NCBI GenBank assembly: GCA_001986395.2
Contig: MQVO02000011.1
Location: 992,001-1,056,000, forward strand
Reading direction: 5' to 3'
Length of the DNA stretch: 64,000 nucleotides
Source of the DNA: Irpex lacteus
Taxonomy: Eukaryota > Basidiomycota > Agaricomycetes > Polyporales > Irpicaceae
Shown: positions 22,962 to 34,277 of the stretch, piece after piece
How the letters are laid out: each line of letters starts with the position of its first letter
Numbering within the stretch: position 1 is the stretch's first letter
The notes under the pieces: generated by a model
Databases searched by the model: none
What the model was told of the DNA's origin: nothing
Seen by the model: only the letters and a program-made list of their open reading frames with translations
Program-made: the position numbers and the translations under genes

Positions 22962-25049
22962 TCACGAGCCCGCGGGGGGCGCACCCGCACTGTCCCCGCT
23001 CGAATTTATCGAGCCCATGGCAGTGTAATACGACAGCGTGCTCTTCGTACCGCCATGGTAACTGCTCCCGCCAGACACCTGCGGGGAGTCAGAGAACGCA
23101 CCAAGTTCAGATATGCCGCTGCCTCCGCCACCATTTCCAGGTGCGAGGCCCTCACGCTCGGGCGCTGAGGAAGAGAGCATGATGCTGGCAGTGAGGCTGT
23201 TACTCCGGCTCGGCGGCTGGCTTCCTGAGGGTTCGCTCATCATGTTCGTCAGAGTTGTCGCACGCGTGGGAGGACGGGAGAGGGTGTGCACTGAGCGGTC
23301 GCCGCGTTGTTGACTTGACAGGCTCATGACTTCGCGTGAACCTAGGGACTCGATGGTCGGCATGCGTTGGATGTAGCGGCCTACTACGGGCACGTAGTCC
23401 GAGGCATCGTATTCGTCGGTGGGGAAGGGCTCGTATGTCTGCGTCATTGAAGTACTGTCGGAGGTGTCAGTGTAGTAGCTCGAGTGGTCGTTTTGAGCAA
23501 AGCGTAGGCCTTCCTCCGTCTCGCGGGAGAGCTGTGCCATGAGGCTGTCAAAGTGATCGCCGAAGGTATGTACCTCCTCTTGAAGGAGAGGATTGGGTGA
23601 CTCCGCTTGTGGGGTTAGAGACGGAGAGGTAGAGTAAGTATAGGTACCGGAGTGTCGGTGAATGGGTCGTCCATAGGCATCTGTTTCCACGGCATCAGGG
23701 TAGTCCTCCTCTGACGAGGTGGGGGATTCGGGTATAGGTTCGTCGCGGAATGAATGGCCTTGAGAAGATGGGGCAGAACGGGAGGAAAAGGATATACGGG
23801 CTTGTCTTGGGCGGCCGTCGCCAAGAAGCTGGCCGTCGCTGGTAATTCGTGACTGGGACCGTCGAAGCCCCTGGGTATCGTTTGAAGCGTGAAGAGAAGC
23901 GTTTGAGTGCGTGAAGTCGCTACCAGAAGCAGGGCGAGAGTTTGGTAGCCGTGTGTGACTGGCGAGAGATACGGGCGTCGTAGTCATGGAGGTCATAGTG
24001 CGTGAGCTCTGGAAACTGGGGGCAGTGCGGGGTGTATGTCCCGTGGAGGATATCGAACGTGAGCGACTGATGCGCCTTCGCGAAGGTCGTCTTGTTGTAG
24101 CATATGCGTATGAGATGAAGTGATACATAGCCTGTGTAAACGAGCATATGAGCATACAACAGCACCCCGAGCGGATATAACTCACTAGAATGCAGGCGGT
24201 CAGAACTAACCGCACCAACGCACCAGCTAGCCAGTATCCCCACTTAACGGCACTTCCCCCTCCGCACTGGAATCCAACACCAGACCAGACAACGTCAATG
24301 TCCCAATGGCAGCGCCCTAGTATGGACTGTTCATGGTCAGAGCTTCGTCTCCACAGGAAGACGAGCACTAAATTGACGATGGCCGGACTAAGAAGGAGAA
24401 CTGACGTCGCATAGTTCAAGAATATTTGGAGGCGGGTATAGAGGGAGGTTGCAGAGTAGTTCCATCCAAAATGGGGTGCAAATAAGCCGAGGACTTGAGA
24501 GGTAAGAGCGAGCATAAGAGCGAGCACTGCCACACTACCCAACACCAGTGAGGTCACTTGGCGGTCGGGGGACGTGTATATCGTGAAGGCGAGAAAGTAT
24601 CGGGTTGCGTTGTACAATGCCCATCCCGCTGTTCCCAGTTCATCAGTGAATACGCTCGTCGGACGGAGGACCTTGCACTTACAGATTATTGCTCTGAACA
24701 CGCGCCTTGCCCATTTCAATGTGTGCAGGCGTCTGCGGACTTTACGCTCCCAGTGTCTCCTTCTCTCTCTGTCGGTGATAGGATCTCCGTGTAGACTTAG
24801 CTCCGTAACAGCTGGGCCTTCAGAGGGATGAGGGGGTTGTCTCGACAAAAGGTCGAGGTAGGCGGCCGATTCTGTGAATGTGTCAACGAGTGGTGCATGA
24901 GAATTTTCCGAGGAAGTGTTGAGAGTCGCAGAAGAGAACGAAGATAGCTGGCGGCCTGGATGTGTTCGTGAATTGCGAGTCGAAATAGGATGAAGCTGCG
25001 GGTCATCTGCTGGTTGGAAAAGAGCCTGGTGGAGGTACAGCGCGGCCAT
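22962..25049 (-). CDS. unknown membrane protein with long Ser-rich tail
   Basis: Complement of 22962-24131, 24186-24628 and 24683-25049, about 659 residues. The whole region reads as a single open frame, but two 54-nt blocks (24132-24185 with GTGAGT and TTTACACAG; 24629-24682 with GTAAGT and GGGAACAG) have full intron signals. Removing them gives smoother sequence (FRAIISGWALYNATRYF and LTACILAMYHFISYAYATTR). A cytosolic N-terminus is followed by several transmembrane segments (YFLAFTIYTS, SLVLGSVAVLALMLALTSQV, TSVLLLSPAIVNLVLVFLW, YWLAGALVRLVLTACIL), with a possible luminal Cys pair at GRCHWDIDVVW and GFQCGGG. The last 370 or so residues are Ser/Thr-rich, disordered and phosphorylation-prone. 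No known family was recognised. It is divergent from the next membrane-protein gene, with 634 bp between the starts. Confidence 0.82.
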   Translation of the reverse strand: MAALYLHQALFQPADDPQLHPISTRNSRTHPGRQLSSFSSATLNTSSENSHAPLVDTFTESAAYLDLLSRQPPHPSEGPAVTELSLHGDPITDRERRRHWERKVRRRLHTLKWARRVFRAIICKCKVLRPTSVFTDELGTAGWALYNATRYFLAFTIYTSPDRQVTSLVLGSVAVLALMLALTSQVLGLFAPHFGWNYSATSLYTRLQIFLNYATSVLLLSPAIVNLVLVFLWRRSSDHEQSILGRCHWDIDVVWSGVGFQCGGGSAVKWGYWLAGALVRLVLTACILVSYIRSGCCCMLICSFTQAMYHFISYAYATTRRPSRRRISRSRSISSTGHTPRTAPSFQSSRTMTSMTTTPVSLASHTRLPNSRPASGSDFTHSNASLHASNDTQGLRRSQSRITSDGQLLGDGRPRQARISFSSRSAPSSQGHSFRDEPIPESPTSSEEDYPDAVETDAYGRPIHRHSGTYTYSTSPSLTPQAESPNPLLQEEVHTFGDHFDSLMAQLSRETEEGLRFAQNDHSSYYTDTSDSTSMTQTYEPFPTDEYDASDYVPVVGRYIQRMPTIESLGSREVMSLSSQQRGDRSVHTLSRPPTRATTLTNMMSEPSGSQPPSRSNSLTASIMLSSSAPEREGLAPGNGGGGSGISELGAFSDSPQVSGGSSYHGGTKSTLSYYTAMGSINSSGDSAGAPPAGS

Positions 25050-25683
25050 TCAGCCGATGAGTACGAGAGGTGGTAGCCAGCCTCGAGTCTTCACAGAGAC
25101 CAAGAAACAGGATATGAGAAACTAATAGGAGATGATAGCGTTAGGGAGAGAGCTCACCACGGTGCCAAGCTTAAGTCTCAAAGGAAAACAGGCCCTGGGG
25201 AAATCACGGCAAGTCCGCACAAGCTCAGACAGGCTCAAGCCACATCCATGTCCATGTGGCCGAGGGTGTCGACGAGAGTCCGCGGCTAGCGCTACTACGC
25301 AATGATCAATCTCAGCAAAGCCTATCGCCATCAGAACTTACTTAAGTGGCGTCACATGGTGACCGTGAGTATCTAACTTGTGGGAAAGGATGTAACGGAA
25401 AGGCATTGATGTGGCTAAAATACACGCAGTGAGTTAAATAGATTGTTCACAACAGCTGCCTTGTCTATGCACAACGTACCTGACGTGGCAGGAGGATGAG
25501 CGTAACTACAGAAAAACTGCCAAAATGGGCAAAAGGGTAATCCAAGTCGCCGTAAACTAGACGCTCTCTGTGTTCGGTGATCCCCGATGGCAGAACATTA
25601 GCGCCGTGTTCCTTAGCTCTTGACCCTGGTGCTGCTATACATCCCGTCTCTGGCCCTTCCAAAGGTGCAACTGGAATGTACTG
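25050..25683. promoter_or_regulatory. shared divergent promoter region
   Basis: 634 bp between two divergently transcribed membrane-protein genes. No exon was found. Both promoters must lie here, so the pair could be co-regulated (inference). No TATA box was seen close to either start. Confidence 0.45.
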
Positions 25684-27177
25684 ATGAGCTTCAGGAATAT
25701 ACTCCAGGTTGCTACTACTGCACCATGGTCAAGAAAGGCGGCCGGTCGCGACGCTGGAAGGCAAGAAGAGCCGCTGCTTCAGCATGATCATGACGAGACG
25801 AGAAACCTACACGAACATGACTATGGCTCCTTCAGTAGGCCGGGACCCAGCTCTGGGAGATCGAGTAGAAGAGCTAGCCCAGAAACGCGTAGGCGAGAGA
25901 GCACGCTGGATATGGTGCCGGAGAATCACGTACTTCAAGACAGCCCGATTGACATGGAGGCGGAGGAGACAGAGGACGAAGTACAGTGGGATTTGGCAGA
26001 ACGAGGACTCTACTCTGGTTCGTATCGCTCACGGCAATATCTCGAGGATGATAGTCACATTGTTTGCAGGATCATACCGGAGAGTTGTCGCGATGTATAC
26101 CTTCGTGCCGCTAACATCACTCGTTCTCTTGGTCTTCCTTGCAATCTGCCCTTCATTGTTCTGGAGAACTGCCCCGGAGTCGCCTTCCGGACATACACCA
26201 TACTTCCCCGCACCAATACCTCAAATCATACTGACCGCAGCACTATGGTCATTTGGCTACCTCCTTCGCGTCCCTACATATGCCGTTGTCTCGTTCGTTC
26301 TCCGGCAACTTCATCCACTGTTTACAACTCTGATATTCAACGCCATATACGTGACCATCTATAATCTTCTGCGACTCTCCTCTCTACCTATCCTGCGCGT
26401 TCGTGAACGGATGAAATACGGACACCCGAGCTGCCACGACGGCATATTCCTCACGGTCTGGTGGTTGGCCATAGGTTGGGCTGCCATTGATGTGGCTGTT
26501 AGCATCATACAAAGCTACGTGCACATCGCGTTGTACAAGAACGTCATGGTTCCGGAAGAGCAGGCGGCCGATATTCTTGCGCAGGGAGATGAGACGCCTC
26601 AGCTACTCTCGGCATCCCAGGAGATTCTGCCACTAAGCCCTCGACAGGAGTCCCCAAAGGATAGTCAAGACGAGTCAGGTCCCAATTCTGTGCAAGAAGC
26701 TATACGACTTGCTGTCGATCAGGACCTCGAGCAATTGGTGAATTTGAAGGAGCGCGAAGATGTCGAGGAGATATATGGGGTTCCTATTATCGTAAGCCAC
26801 TGTGCATATGTCTCAGCAACCATACTGATATATCCTCCTGCACCCTACAGAAAATACCAGTGTTTGTCTCCTGCCTGCAACGAACAGCCTCTATCCTCCT
26901 TTCTGTTGGTATTACTCTAACACTCTCCGCCGCCTACCTCAAATCAAACCTTTCCAAACCAATAACCAACGGATCTTCGACAATCTCCATTGCCTCAGAC
27001 AACCGTTTCTTCGCTATCACATTTCCCCTGATCTTGCTGCTTAATCTATCTCTTCATCTTATGCACACGCCACTCATTCTGCCTCGCGTGGGTGTTCATT
27101 CTACGGCTTATATCAGCTTCCTTCTTGGACTAGGAATTTTCTTCACTGGATTGGGTCTTTGGGGAGCACTGTCATAA
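25684..27177 (+). CDS. unknown multi-pass membrane protein
   Basis: Exons 25684-26017, 26070-26791 and 26851-27177 join in phase to 460 residues. The first intron (GTTCGT to TTTGCAG, 52 nt) rescues an apparent frame change and gives AERGLYSGSYRRVVAMYTFV. The N-terminus is hydrophilic and has a dileucine-like acidic motif (EEPLLQHDHDE). Hydrophobic segments are TSLVLLVFLAICPSLFW, PQIILTAALWSFGYLL, HPLFTTLIFNAIYVTIYNLL, GIFLTVWWLAIGWAAIDVAV, ASILLSVGITLTLSAAYL, FFAITFPLILLLNLSLHL and SFLLGLGIFFTGLGLWGAL. An acidic loop (RQESPKDSQDESG) lies between the fourth and fifth. No catalytic motif is visible. This looks like a fungal-specific endomembrane protein; no function is assigned. Confidence 0.85.
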
Positions 27178-27566
27178 CCATTGTAGTCGAGCAAAAGCTC
27201 ACACGGGGAACATGTACCTGCACATTGTGTACCATATCTATGAACAACAGAAATTCTGTCTGACCCAAACACCAGAGCATGATTATCTGCTAGCCAATAG
27301 TATCATTTCGAAGTAGCCTAAACACCCTTCGGTCATCTGCATCCGACTTCGTAACAGTTCGTCGTCGACGTCGACGGTCACCTGCTCATCCAAAGCCTCC
27401 ACTCCCACACAGCAGAAAATTCGCCTGAACACCCCGAACGCATCTGCATCCGACGCCTGATATCACGAAGTTTGCTAATAAGGCCCGCTTTGGCGACGGA
27501 GGCCAGCGTTTGGACACCGTATAACTTCGACGCTGGTTAGCGACCTCGGAGTTGCACTCGCCCACC
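27178..27566. promoter_or_regulatory. upstream region of the TPR gene with a direct repeat
   Basis: 389 bp between two genes on the same strand. It holds an imperfect 27-bp direct repeat (27321-27347 and 27428-27454). The start codon context at 27567 is CCACCATGT. Confidence 0.5.
27321..27454 (+). repeat. pair of 27-bp imperfect direct repeats
   Basis: Both copies begin AACACCC and end CATCTGCATCCGAC, with six differing bases between. They are 107 bp apart in the presumed promoter or leader of the TPR gene, so they could be a protein-binding motif or a small duplication. Confidence 0.65.
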
Positions 27567-30148
27567 ATGTCTGCCAAGTATCCCCTTCCGGAATGGATCA
27601 AGGAGCCTCCTCCGTTCAAGGGCTCGTATACGCAAGCGAAGGCGTTGGAGGATATTAACGGAGTCTGCTATGCGTTGCACTTGTTTCTGGCCTCGCACAT
27701 GATAGAGTCGGAGGACTATTGCAACAAGAGCGATCCACAGAAGTGCGTAATCATTGCATGTTCAGGCGTATGGCAGCTAATCATCGGTGGCATTGCAGGG
27801 AGCGGCTGTACTTTGCGACTGGGTACGGGCTGATACAATGCGTGAAGGGGTTGATGTCGTTTGAGGATGAGGTGTGTCAAGTCGTTCGGCGGTGCAGGAG
27901 TCTCGGAGGATTGAAGAACGTATTCAGGACCTTCTCGCCGCCATCTCTCACGTCAAACACGGCAATGCAGTCGCTCAGCAACACCGTAAGCGCAGTGCGG
28001 CTTTGCCCACTCGCCTCGTTGGACTTGTGGTGGGATCGCTGAACACGTCGGGAGTCGGGTTCGTCAAGTCCATGACGGACGTGGAGAGACATGCAGAACT
28101 CGTATATGCTGAGTCGCTGTTTGAGAAGGTGCGTGCTTTCGGAAGATGACCATAGGGGATCGAGACTCAGTACGCCACAACCAGGCCCTCGTTGGCATCG
28201 CTTACTCCGGAGACTGGCTTGCTTTCATCAAAGAAGCGTGAGTGCCATTTGCGTGGACGGACCGCTGAAGTTGAGATTGGTAATAGTCTTAACATGCGAT
28301 CCGCATTCAACATTTACCGGCAGCTGGGCAAGTGGCTCGAGGAAGCGGACGCGGCAGCTCAAGCTGCAGGGAAGGGCCCGGAGGACACCAAGATCGACGC
28401 TCATTTGCGGTCTGGAATTTACTTGGGTGTTGGCATGTCGCACGTCATTCTCTCACTGCTTCCTTCAAGGCTTATGTCTCTTATCGAGCTCTTTGGGTAC
28501 AAGGGTGATCGCCATCTTGGACTGAAGACCTTATACAGAGCGGGCGGATGGACAGCAGAGTCCGACGAACCTGGCGTTTCCTCCGAAAATGAGGGTGTCC
28601 GTCGGACTATCTGTGACATGGCCCTTGTCATATTCCATCTCGTTCTCTCTGCATTCACATTTGAAGGTGTAGACATGCGCATGGCCGAGAAGATTCTCAA
28701 CTACCACATCCAACGATATCCAGATGGTCCGTAGAAAACTATGCCAGCTGCAGTTAATCTTAACTTACCTCTCGCTAGGTGTATTCTTCCTTTTCTCCCA
28801 AGGACGCTTAAAGCTTTGCAGGGGTCAGCCCTCGCAGGCTTTGCAGTACTACCAGCGCGCGTTGGAGGTGCAAAACCAATACCGCAATCTGCACCACATA
28901 TCCTACTGGGAGCGGGCTATAGCCTATCTAGCGCTTTGGGACATTTCTGCATCGCTGGATTGCTGGAAGCTGCTACACGCTGAAGCAACAGTGAGCAACT
29001 TCCTACATTTTGATTTTGACCTTTATATGCTGATTCTGTTTCGTTCATGCGTTAGTGGTCCAAAGCCACCTATGCATATGGTGTCGCCGTTTGTCTGTTG
29101 GAGACAGGGGACGAGAAGAACAAAGAGGAAGCCAAGGCGATTCTCCGACAGGTGCCTGAGCTCCGACAGCGTATTGCCGGCAAATCAATACCTCTGGAGG
29201 TGAGTTTCTTACATGCGATAACTTGTACTCTCTTCCTTAATGCACTACCACCCGTTCTAGAAATTCGTCGCCAGGAAAGCACGCAAGTTTGAGGAGCAAG
29301 GCAATCGTCTCTGTCTTCCCACACTTGAATTCGCGTGGAACTTCCTGGGTATCGCCCATGCACCGCGAACGGTGGTCGAGACCAAGATGCTGCCCGAAGT
29401 CGAGAAGTCCCTGACCAAGCTCAATGAACACGCATCGGATCCTTCCAAATACTACAACGGAAAGGGATACTGGGACGACCTATGTCTAACTCGCTTCCTT
29501 GAAGGTGTTTGCTTGCGATATCTGGCTTATCCGGTACGTCGTCACACACGTGGCTCCGGGTGTACTCGTTGAGCTCCTTTGTGATACAGGACCCTGACTC
29601 TATACCAGAAGAGTCGGAGACAAAGGAGGTTGATCGCGAGGCGATTGAAGCACGGGCTGTGGCTGCCTTCGAAGCCGTCTTGGAGAACGCTTCTCGTATA
29701 CAATATGATCATTTCTTAATCTACTATACCCGTGCGTCTCAATCTTTTTGAACTACCTGCAGTATTTTCTGACGCCCCGTAGACTATGAACTGGGGCGTT
29801 TGTTGGCGTCAAAGGGGGACAAGGAAGGGGCGAAGAAACACCTTGAGCTTGTCATGTCTGGTATGCGGATTTTACTCGAAGAGCCATTCTCGTCTTAATC
29901 TGTTCTTTTACTAGGCAAATCCCTCGAAGTACCGCCTGCATCCCGCAAGGTAAGTCTAGATCCATTGATTCTGTTTCCATTCGTGACTGACCTTCATGCG
30001 TTCATGAAGGGTAAATACAGCATGGAGGTGAGCATTCTGGCGCAATAGCTTTACGCTTATCTAACACTGATACCTTCCCTCACAGAATGCTCTGCATGTT
30101 AAGACAAATGCAGCTCTAGAGGCATTGTCTAGCACCGGACGTTTGTAG
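27567..30148 (+). CDS. IML2/TTC39-family TPR protein
   Basis: Member of the Iml2/TTC39 (DUF3808) family of tetratricopeptide proteins. Yeast Iml2 is linked to inclusion-body and lipid-droplet behaviour. The start is MSAKYPLPEWIKEPPPFKG, and at least ten exons follow. Marks of the family: ALEDINGVCYALHLFLASHM; ERLYFATGYGLIQCVKGLMS; LNMRSAFNIYRQLGKWLEE; GIYLGVGMSHVILSLLPSRL and LIELFGYKGDRHLGLKTLYR; LVLSAFTFEGVDMRMAEKIL; a TPR hairpin with FFLFSQGRLKLCRGQPSQAL and YYQRALEVQNQYRNLHHISY; late repeats HYELGRLLASKGDKEGAKKH and ENALHVKTNAALEALSS. The stop is TAG at 30146-30148. The order and spacing match the full-length family with no break. Confidence is high for family and moderate for exact exon edges. 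Confidence 0.9.
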
Positions 30149-31335
30149 ACCCATGCACGGGCTCTGGAGACCCCTGACTGCAACTGTTGTTGCTGTCTTG
30201 TTCTATATAGAGCCGCCGCTCGTGTTGTGGATTGCTTGAGTATTTTATCTGTTGTATATCTTGTACGTATTTTTGGCTCACGCGTCTCGGACGTTCTATA
30301 TATCGTTGCCGCGGGTGCACATTTGGGCAGTCAGAAACGTGGTTCAGAGCGATGGCGGTGTTGGGAGGCGGTTCAAACTTCGGGGCTCTTTGCTGTTGTC
30401 ATGCTAACACGTTAATGAGCTACAGAGGGGAAGATGAACATGACACGCGTTAGCGTTGTCCCAACCTTCGTCAACCCCGAAGACTGTGAGTCTGGGCTTT
30501 CTTGTATATTATACCTATTGATGCGTTGTTCTGCGTTACTTCAGACCCAGCGCTGGTGCCATATATAGACAAGCTGTGTGATGCGAGCGAGTGTCTCATG
30601 ATGACACGCAAGGCCCACACAGTTTGTTACTGTCAAGATGATATAGCGCGCTGGCACCGAATCCGTCCGAGCATGATAATTCTCTCAGGTTGTCGTTGTC
30701 CTACACTCTAGCGGTGGGAAGGGATCCAGGTCGGTGTGTCATAGTGCTACTTATATGTTTTTGAAACCATAGGTTGTGACGACTTCACCTCACAGGTATT
30801 TATTGTCGGTCTATCCAAGCGACTCTGATCGGACGGCCTTCCGCCAATATTCGTCCGTAAGAAGACGCTGCTTATAGAGGTTTCAGGTATTTCGTGTGTA
30901 CCCAGCAGCACATTTATCACCGGACACTCAAGCAGATACATCACGGGCTGTGCAGTTTTGATGGGATTACTATCCTCCAGACCTCCTGCGCGGTGATGCC
31001 ACAAATAGATGCGCCAGCTCGCCACCTTCAAGCTTCAAGGCTTGCAAGCTGTATAAATAGTTGTGTAGTGGCTGGAATATCCCTTTGGCTCGTTGCATTT
31101 CACCTTCTTCGCCCACTACTTCATTTCTTCACCCTTTGGCACAGGCGGGTGAGTACTATTTGATTTTTATCCTTCACTTTGTTGGTGACTTACTGTCGTA
31201 TATTCATTGCCAGCCGAAGGTCTTTTATTCTTTACTTTCGCTTTACTTCAACTTGCTGCATTTCACGACTCCTCTACTCCCATTCAACGTCCCTAATTCT
31301 CTGACTAATCTTCCCTCGTTCACCCATTATCCATC
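30149..31335. promoter_or_regulatory. long upstream region of the secreted His-rich gene
   Basis: 1.19 kb with no convincing coding exon. The last 300 bp carry a TATA box and a pyrimidine-rich leader. A GTGAGT donor at about 31149 suggests a 5' UTR intron, but the matching acceptor is uncertain. Confidence 0.5.
31052..31059 (+). promoter_or_regulatory. TATA box
   Basis: TATAAATA lies 277 bp upstream of the ATG at 31336, just after a near-palindromic AGCTTCAAGGCTTGCAAGCT. It is one of the few clean TATA boxes in the window and suggests a strongly expressed or inducible gene. Confidence 0.55.
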
Positions 31336-32104
31336 ATGGTCTCATCTATGACTCTTATCGCGCTTGCGGCTCTTGCTGCAGTCTCCCCGGTCCTCGCAAA
31401 TGTCAAGTAGGTCTTCACCTGTATCCGAGACCGCATCTGCTAATCATGTGCTGACACATCCTATTAGCGCGCGTGAATTCAGCGATGATGTTATCCTGGC
31501 CCGTGAAGTGGCCGACATGCTTGCTCGTGAACCAAGGTATGTTTGGAACACTGCAGTGTGAGCATCCTACTTACTTGAACCTTCAGCTTCTTCGAACTAG
31601 ATGCTAGACACAACGGGGACAAGCATGACGGTAAACACGGCCAAGGCCGCCACCGTGGAGGCAAGCATGGTGTTTCTCGTGGCAGTAAACACCACGGATC
31701 ACACCACAAGGGAGACCATAAGCGAGACATCCTCGACTTGTTCATCCGTAGCACAGCCCAGTAAGATTATTTTCCAAAGCTTCGGGTAGACGTCCTCACC
31801 AAAGCATTCATCGCCCAGAAACACTCACTCAAAGTCCGCAACATCGTCTTCGCATAAGAAGCACCATGGGCTAGGGAAAGGTGCACACCGTGGTGGTAAA
31901 AAGCATGGTCACAATCATAGCCATGGAGGCAAGCACCAGTCAACTGGCAGAAAGGGCCATGGTCGCAAGCACGGACACAAGGGTGCTCACAAGCAGGGTC
32001 ACAAGGGTGGCAAAGCTCATGCCGGTGCTAAGCACCATTCTCGAGACGTGGCCGAGACATTCGGAGAGCTATTTGCCCGCTCTCTCCTTGATGCGTTGGA
32101 CTAA
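31336..32104 (+). CDS. secreted His/Lys/Gly-rich protein
   Basis: Exons 31336-31406, 31468-31536, 31587-31760 and 31819-32104 join in phase to 199 residues. A signal peptide (SMTLIALAALAAVSPVLA) is followed by a short acidic amphipathic region with repeated Arg sites (NAREFSDD, LAREVADMLAREPS, ELDARH). A long stretch dominated by His, Lys and Gly comes next (GKHGQGRHRGGKHG, KKHGHNHSHGGKH, GHKGAHKQGHKGGKAHAG), broken by one KRDILDLFIRSTAQ peptide. The protein ends SRDVAETFGELFARSLLDAL, an amphipathic helix like the N-terminal one. The last intron was placed using the CGCCCAG acceptor at 31818, because the earlier TAG acceptor breaks the frame. No family was recognised. The composition suggests binding of metal ions, polyanions or cell wall. 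The KRD site suggests Kex2-type processing (inference). Confidence 0.8.
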
Positions 32105-32711
32105 GGGTTGTATGGCAACTGAGTGGTAAATATTCGAACGCATTTTCGTAGTCTACAGAAGGGTACAAAGACAGTAGTAGTTAGTTTGCAGGAAGATGGT
32201 GTAAACATCGGTATGATCGAATAACAAGCTTGCTCTCTTGGGAACGTCCATGTTAAACGTTTGTTATAAGAGGAGCTAATTAATACCGGTTACCGATTCT
32301 CGGGGTGACATTGACAAGACCGTGGCTAAGCAAGCAAGAAAGTAAACATTGTCAAGCCTGATCTTAAAATATGTACCCAAGTACTCACCCCTGTCCCAAT
32401 AAAACTCGTCTCTGATTTTAACCAAGCACCCAGGCGTATGGTTGTGAAGCATGTCGTTCAAACATCCGGAAGAGAATTAGAGGCGGCCTGACAGTGTTGT
32501 AACCTGGGCTGCGTTTTGCTGGGCTGAGTAACGGTGCCCGACGGTTCGTCTTTGATTGGCTATTACAACGAATTGGCGGCGGCATTAGTACAGTACATCG
32601 ATATATCTACGAAAGTCGTTTTAATCCTCTCACCGCGTGACATGCCATGCGAAACATTCCATACGGGACCCCCTACAGGCGAGTCGTCGACTTCGTTGGG
32701 GTCGAACAGTG
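32105..32711. other. convergent intergenic region
   Basis: 607 bp between two genes ending towards each other. Nothing recognisable beyond 3' UTR-like sequence. Confidence 0.5.
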
Positions 32712-34277
32712 TCAAGGGAGGGGATTCTCTTTTCTAGAATCAATAGTGAGCAACAGTATAATACTCAAGATAACTATGGAGCATACTGCTATCGAGTCCT
32801 CATGCCATGAGAGAATTGCGTCGAGCTTTACGCGCTTCCATGTCGTTTTTGGATGTGAGGAGTGGCTTGTAGAGTCATCCTTACGGAAATAGAGCTTGAG
32901 ATGGGTCTGCGTCGACACTTCATACAACTGATCTCTCCATCTTGAGGCGAACTTGGCTAGTATGTCTATGCTTTTTGCTTGTATTTTGAGGCGCTGGAGA
33001 GCTGAAAACTCGGGCATCCTCTTGAGGAACATGCCAAAGTCGCAAAGATATGAAGATGCCCAATAGATGTCCAGATCCAATTCTCGTATTCGAGCGCCGC
33101 CCGTTGATTCCGTCAAAGTGTGCCCTAGATCCAATAGTATCCAATCTCGAAGAGTATCGTGATACCCTGTAACCCTCCAATGGAAGAACGCTATAAGTAC
33201 AACCGACTCCGTTGAGCTTATATTATATGTTTCAAATGAAATTAAGACCAACCGTGGTCGGCATGCGGGCTGCCTCGGAGCTTGGGGGGCTGGTACGTGA
33301 ATGCGCAGCTGGTCTTTATATTACCTCTCTCAAGGTCGTGACACAGCATACGCATGCCGTCAAAGAGCAGGGAGTAATCAGATAAGTCTAGAAATGGGGG
33401 AAGCATAGTCACCCCGTCTCCCACGAGATAGCCAAACATCACATAGGCCATCGTAAGATGATCTGTGCAGTGCGAAGTGCGTAGATGAGACAATCTCATG
33501 ATCGCCATATCATCTGTCGCTCGAGAAAGCCGAAGCTGGGGCAAACTGTGTGATGGGTCGCCTCCCCACGTTACATTTCTGCAGTGTAAAGGCTTGGCGA
33601 ATAATCCAGCGAGGGAGAGATCATGTACGAGGTCAACCAGCCCTGTGACATCCACGAAAGCTACATCGTTCAGTTCAAGGCGAACAGGACGATGCCTTGT
33701 TCGAATGATCGGTAGCATCTTCGGGAGCGCATGAAACAACGGGTGCCGAACATTGCGCCTCGTGTTCGGATTGGCGGGTGCGGGACCACTGACAAACATG
33801 ACCAACGAGAGGGGAGTGTACGCGCAATAAGCCTCCACGCGCTCAATGCTGTGGCACCAAAGATAATCTGTAAGCTTGTAAGCCACCACTACTTCGCGAA
33901 GACACTCTCCTATGCTCAAAATGCGAGGGCTCGATGGAGTTCGTAGGATACTGATCAAGTCACGAAGTCTCTGGGAAGAACACAGTGCGATTGACCTAAA
34001 CATATATCGCCTAGTTCTGTTGGCCCACCAAAGACAAGTCGAGGAGATAGCAGAGAGACTGCTCATGACTTTGCGTCGATGGGCAAAGTCCTCAGGCTGG
34101 AGGATGTAGAGATTGGAGTCTTCGCCGAGAAAGGCCAGGATATCCGAGAAGAGTTCCGGTGGTATGCCCTTCTCCGGATTCGAAAACGTGCTGCTGGTAT
34201 CCAGGTAGTAGGCTCCTTGATAGAATAAATGGTAGGCTACAATTGAAAGTTTAGCAGCAATACATACCAGGATGCAT
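32712..34277 (-). CDS. F-box-like protein
   Basis: Complement of 32712-33190, 33253-34236 and 34268-34277, 490 residues in phase. The first exon is only 10 nt (MHP plus one base), giving MHPAYHLFYQGAYYLDTSS. The F-box-like helix is GIPPELFSDILAFLGED (residues about 28-44), followed by SSLSAISSTCLWWANRTRRY, a typical link where basidiomycete F-box proteins continue towards leucine-rich repeats. The rest has irregular LRR-like strands (HRPVRLELNDVAFVDVTGL, IRELDLDIYWASSY, LQRLKIQAKSIDIL) and a hydrophobic end (SIVILSIILLLTI). Substrate adaptor function is inferred from the F-box only. The very short first exon should be confirmed. Confidence 0.75.
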
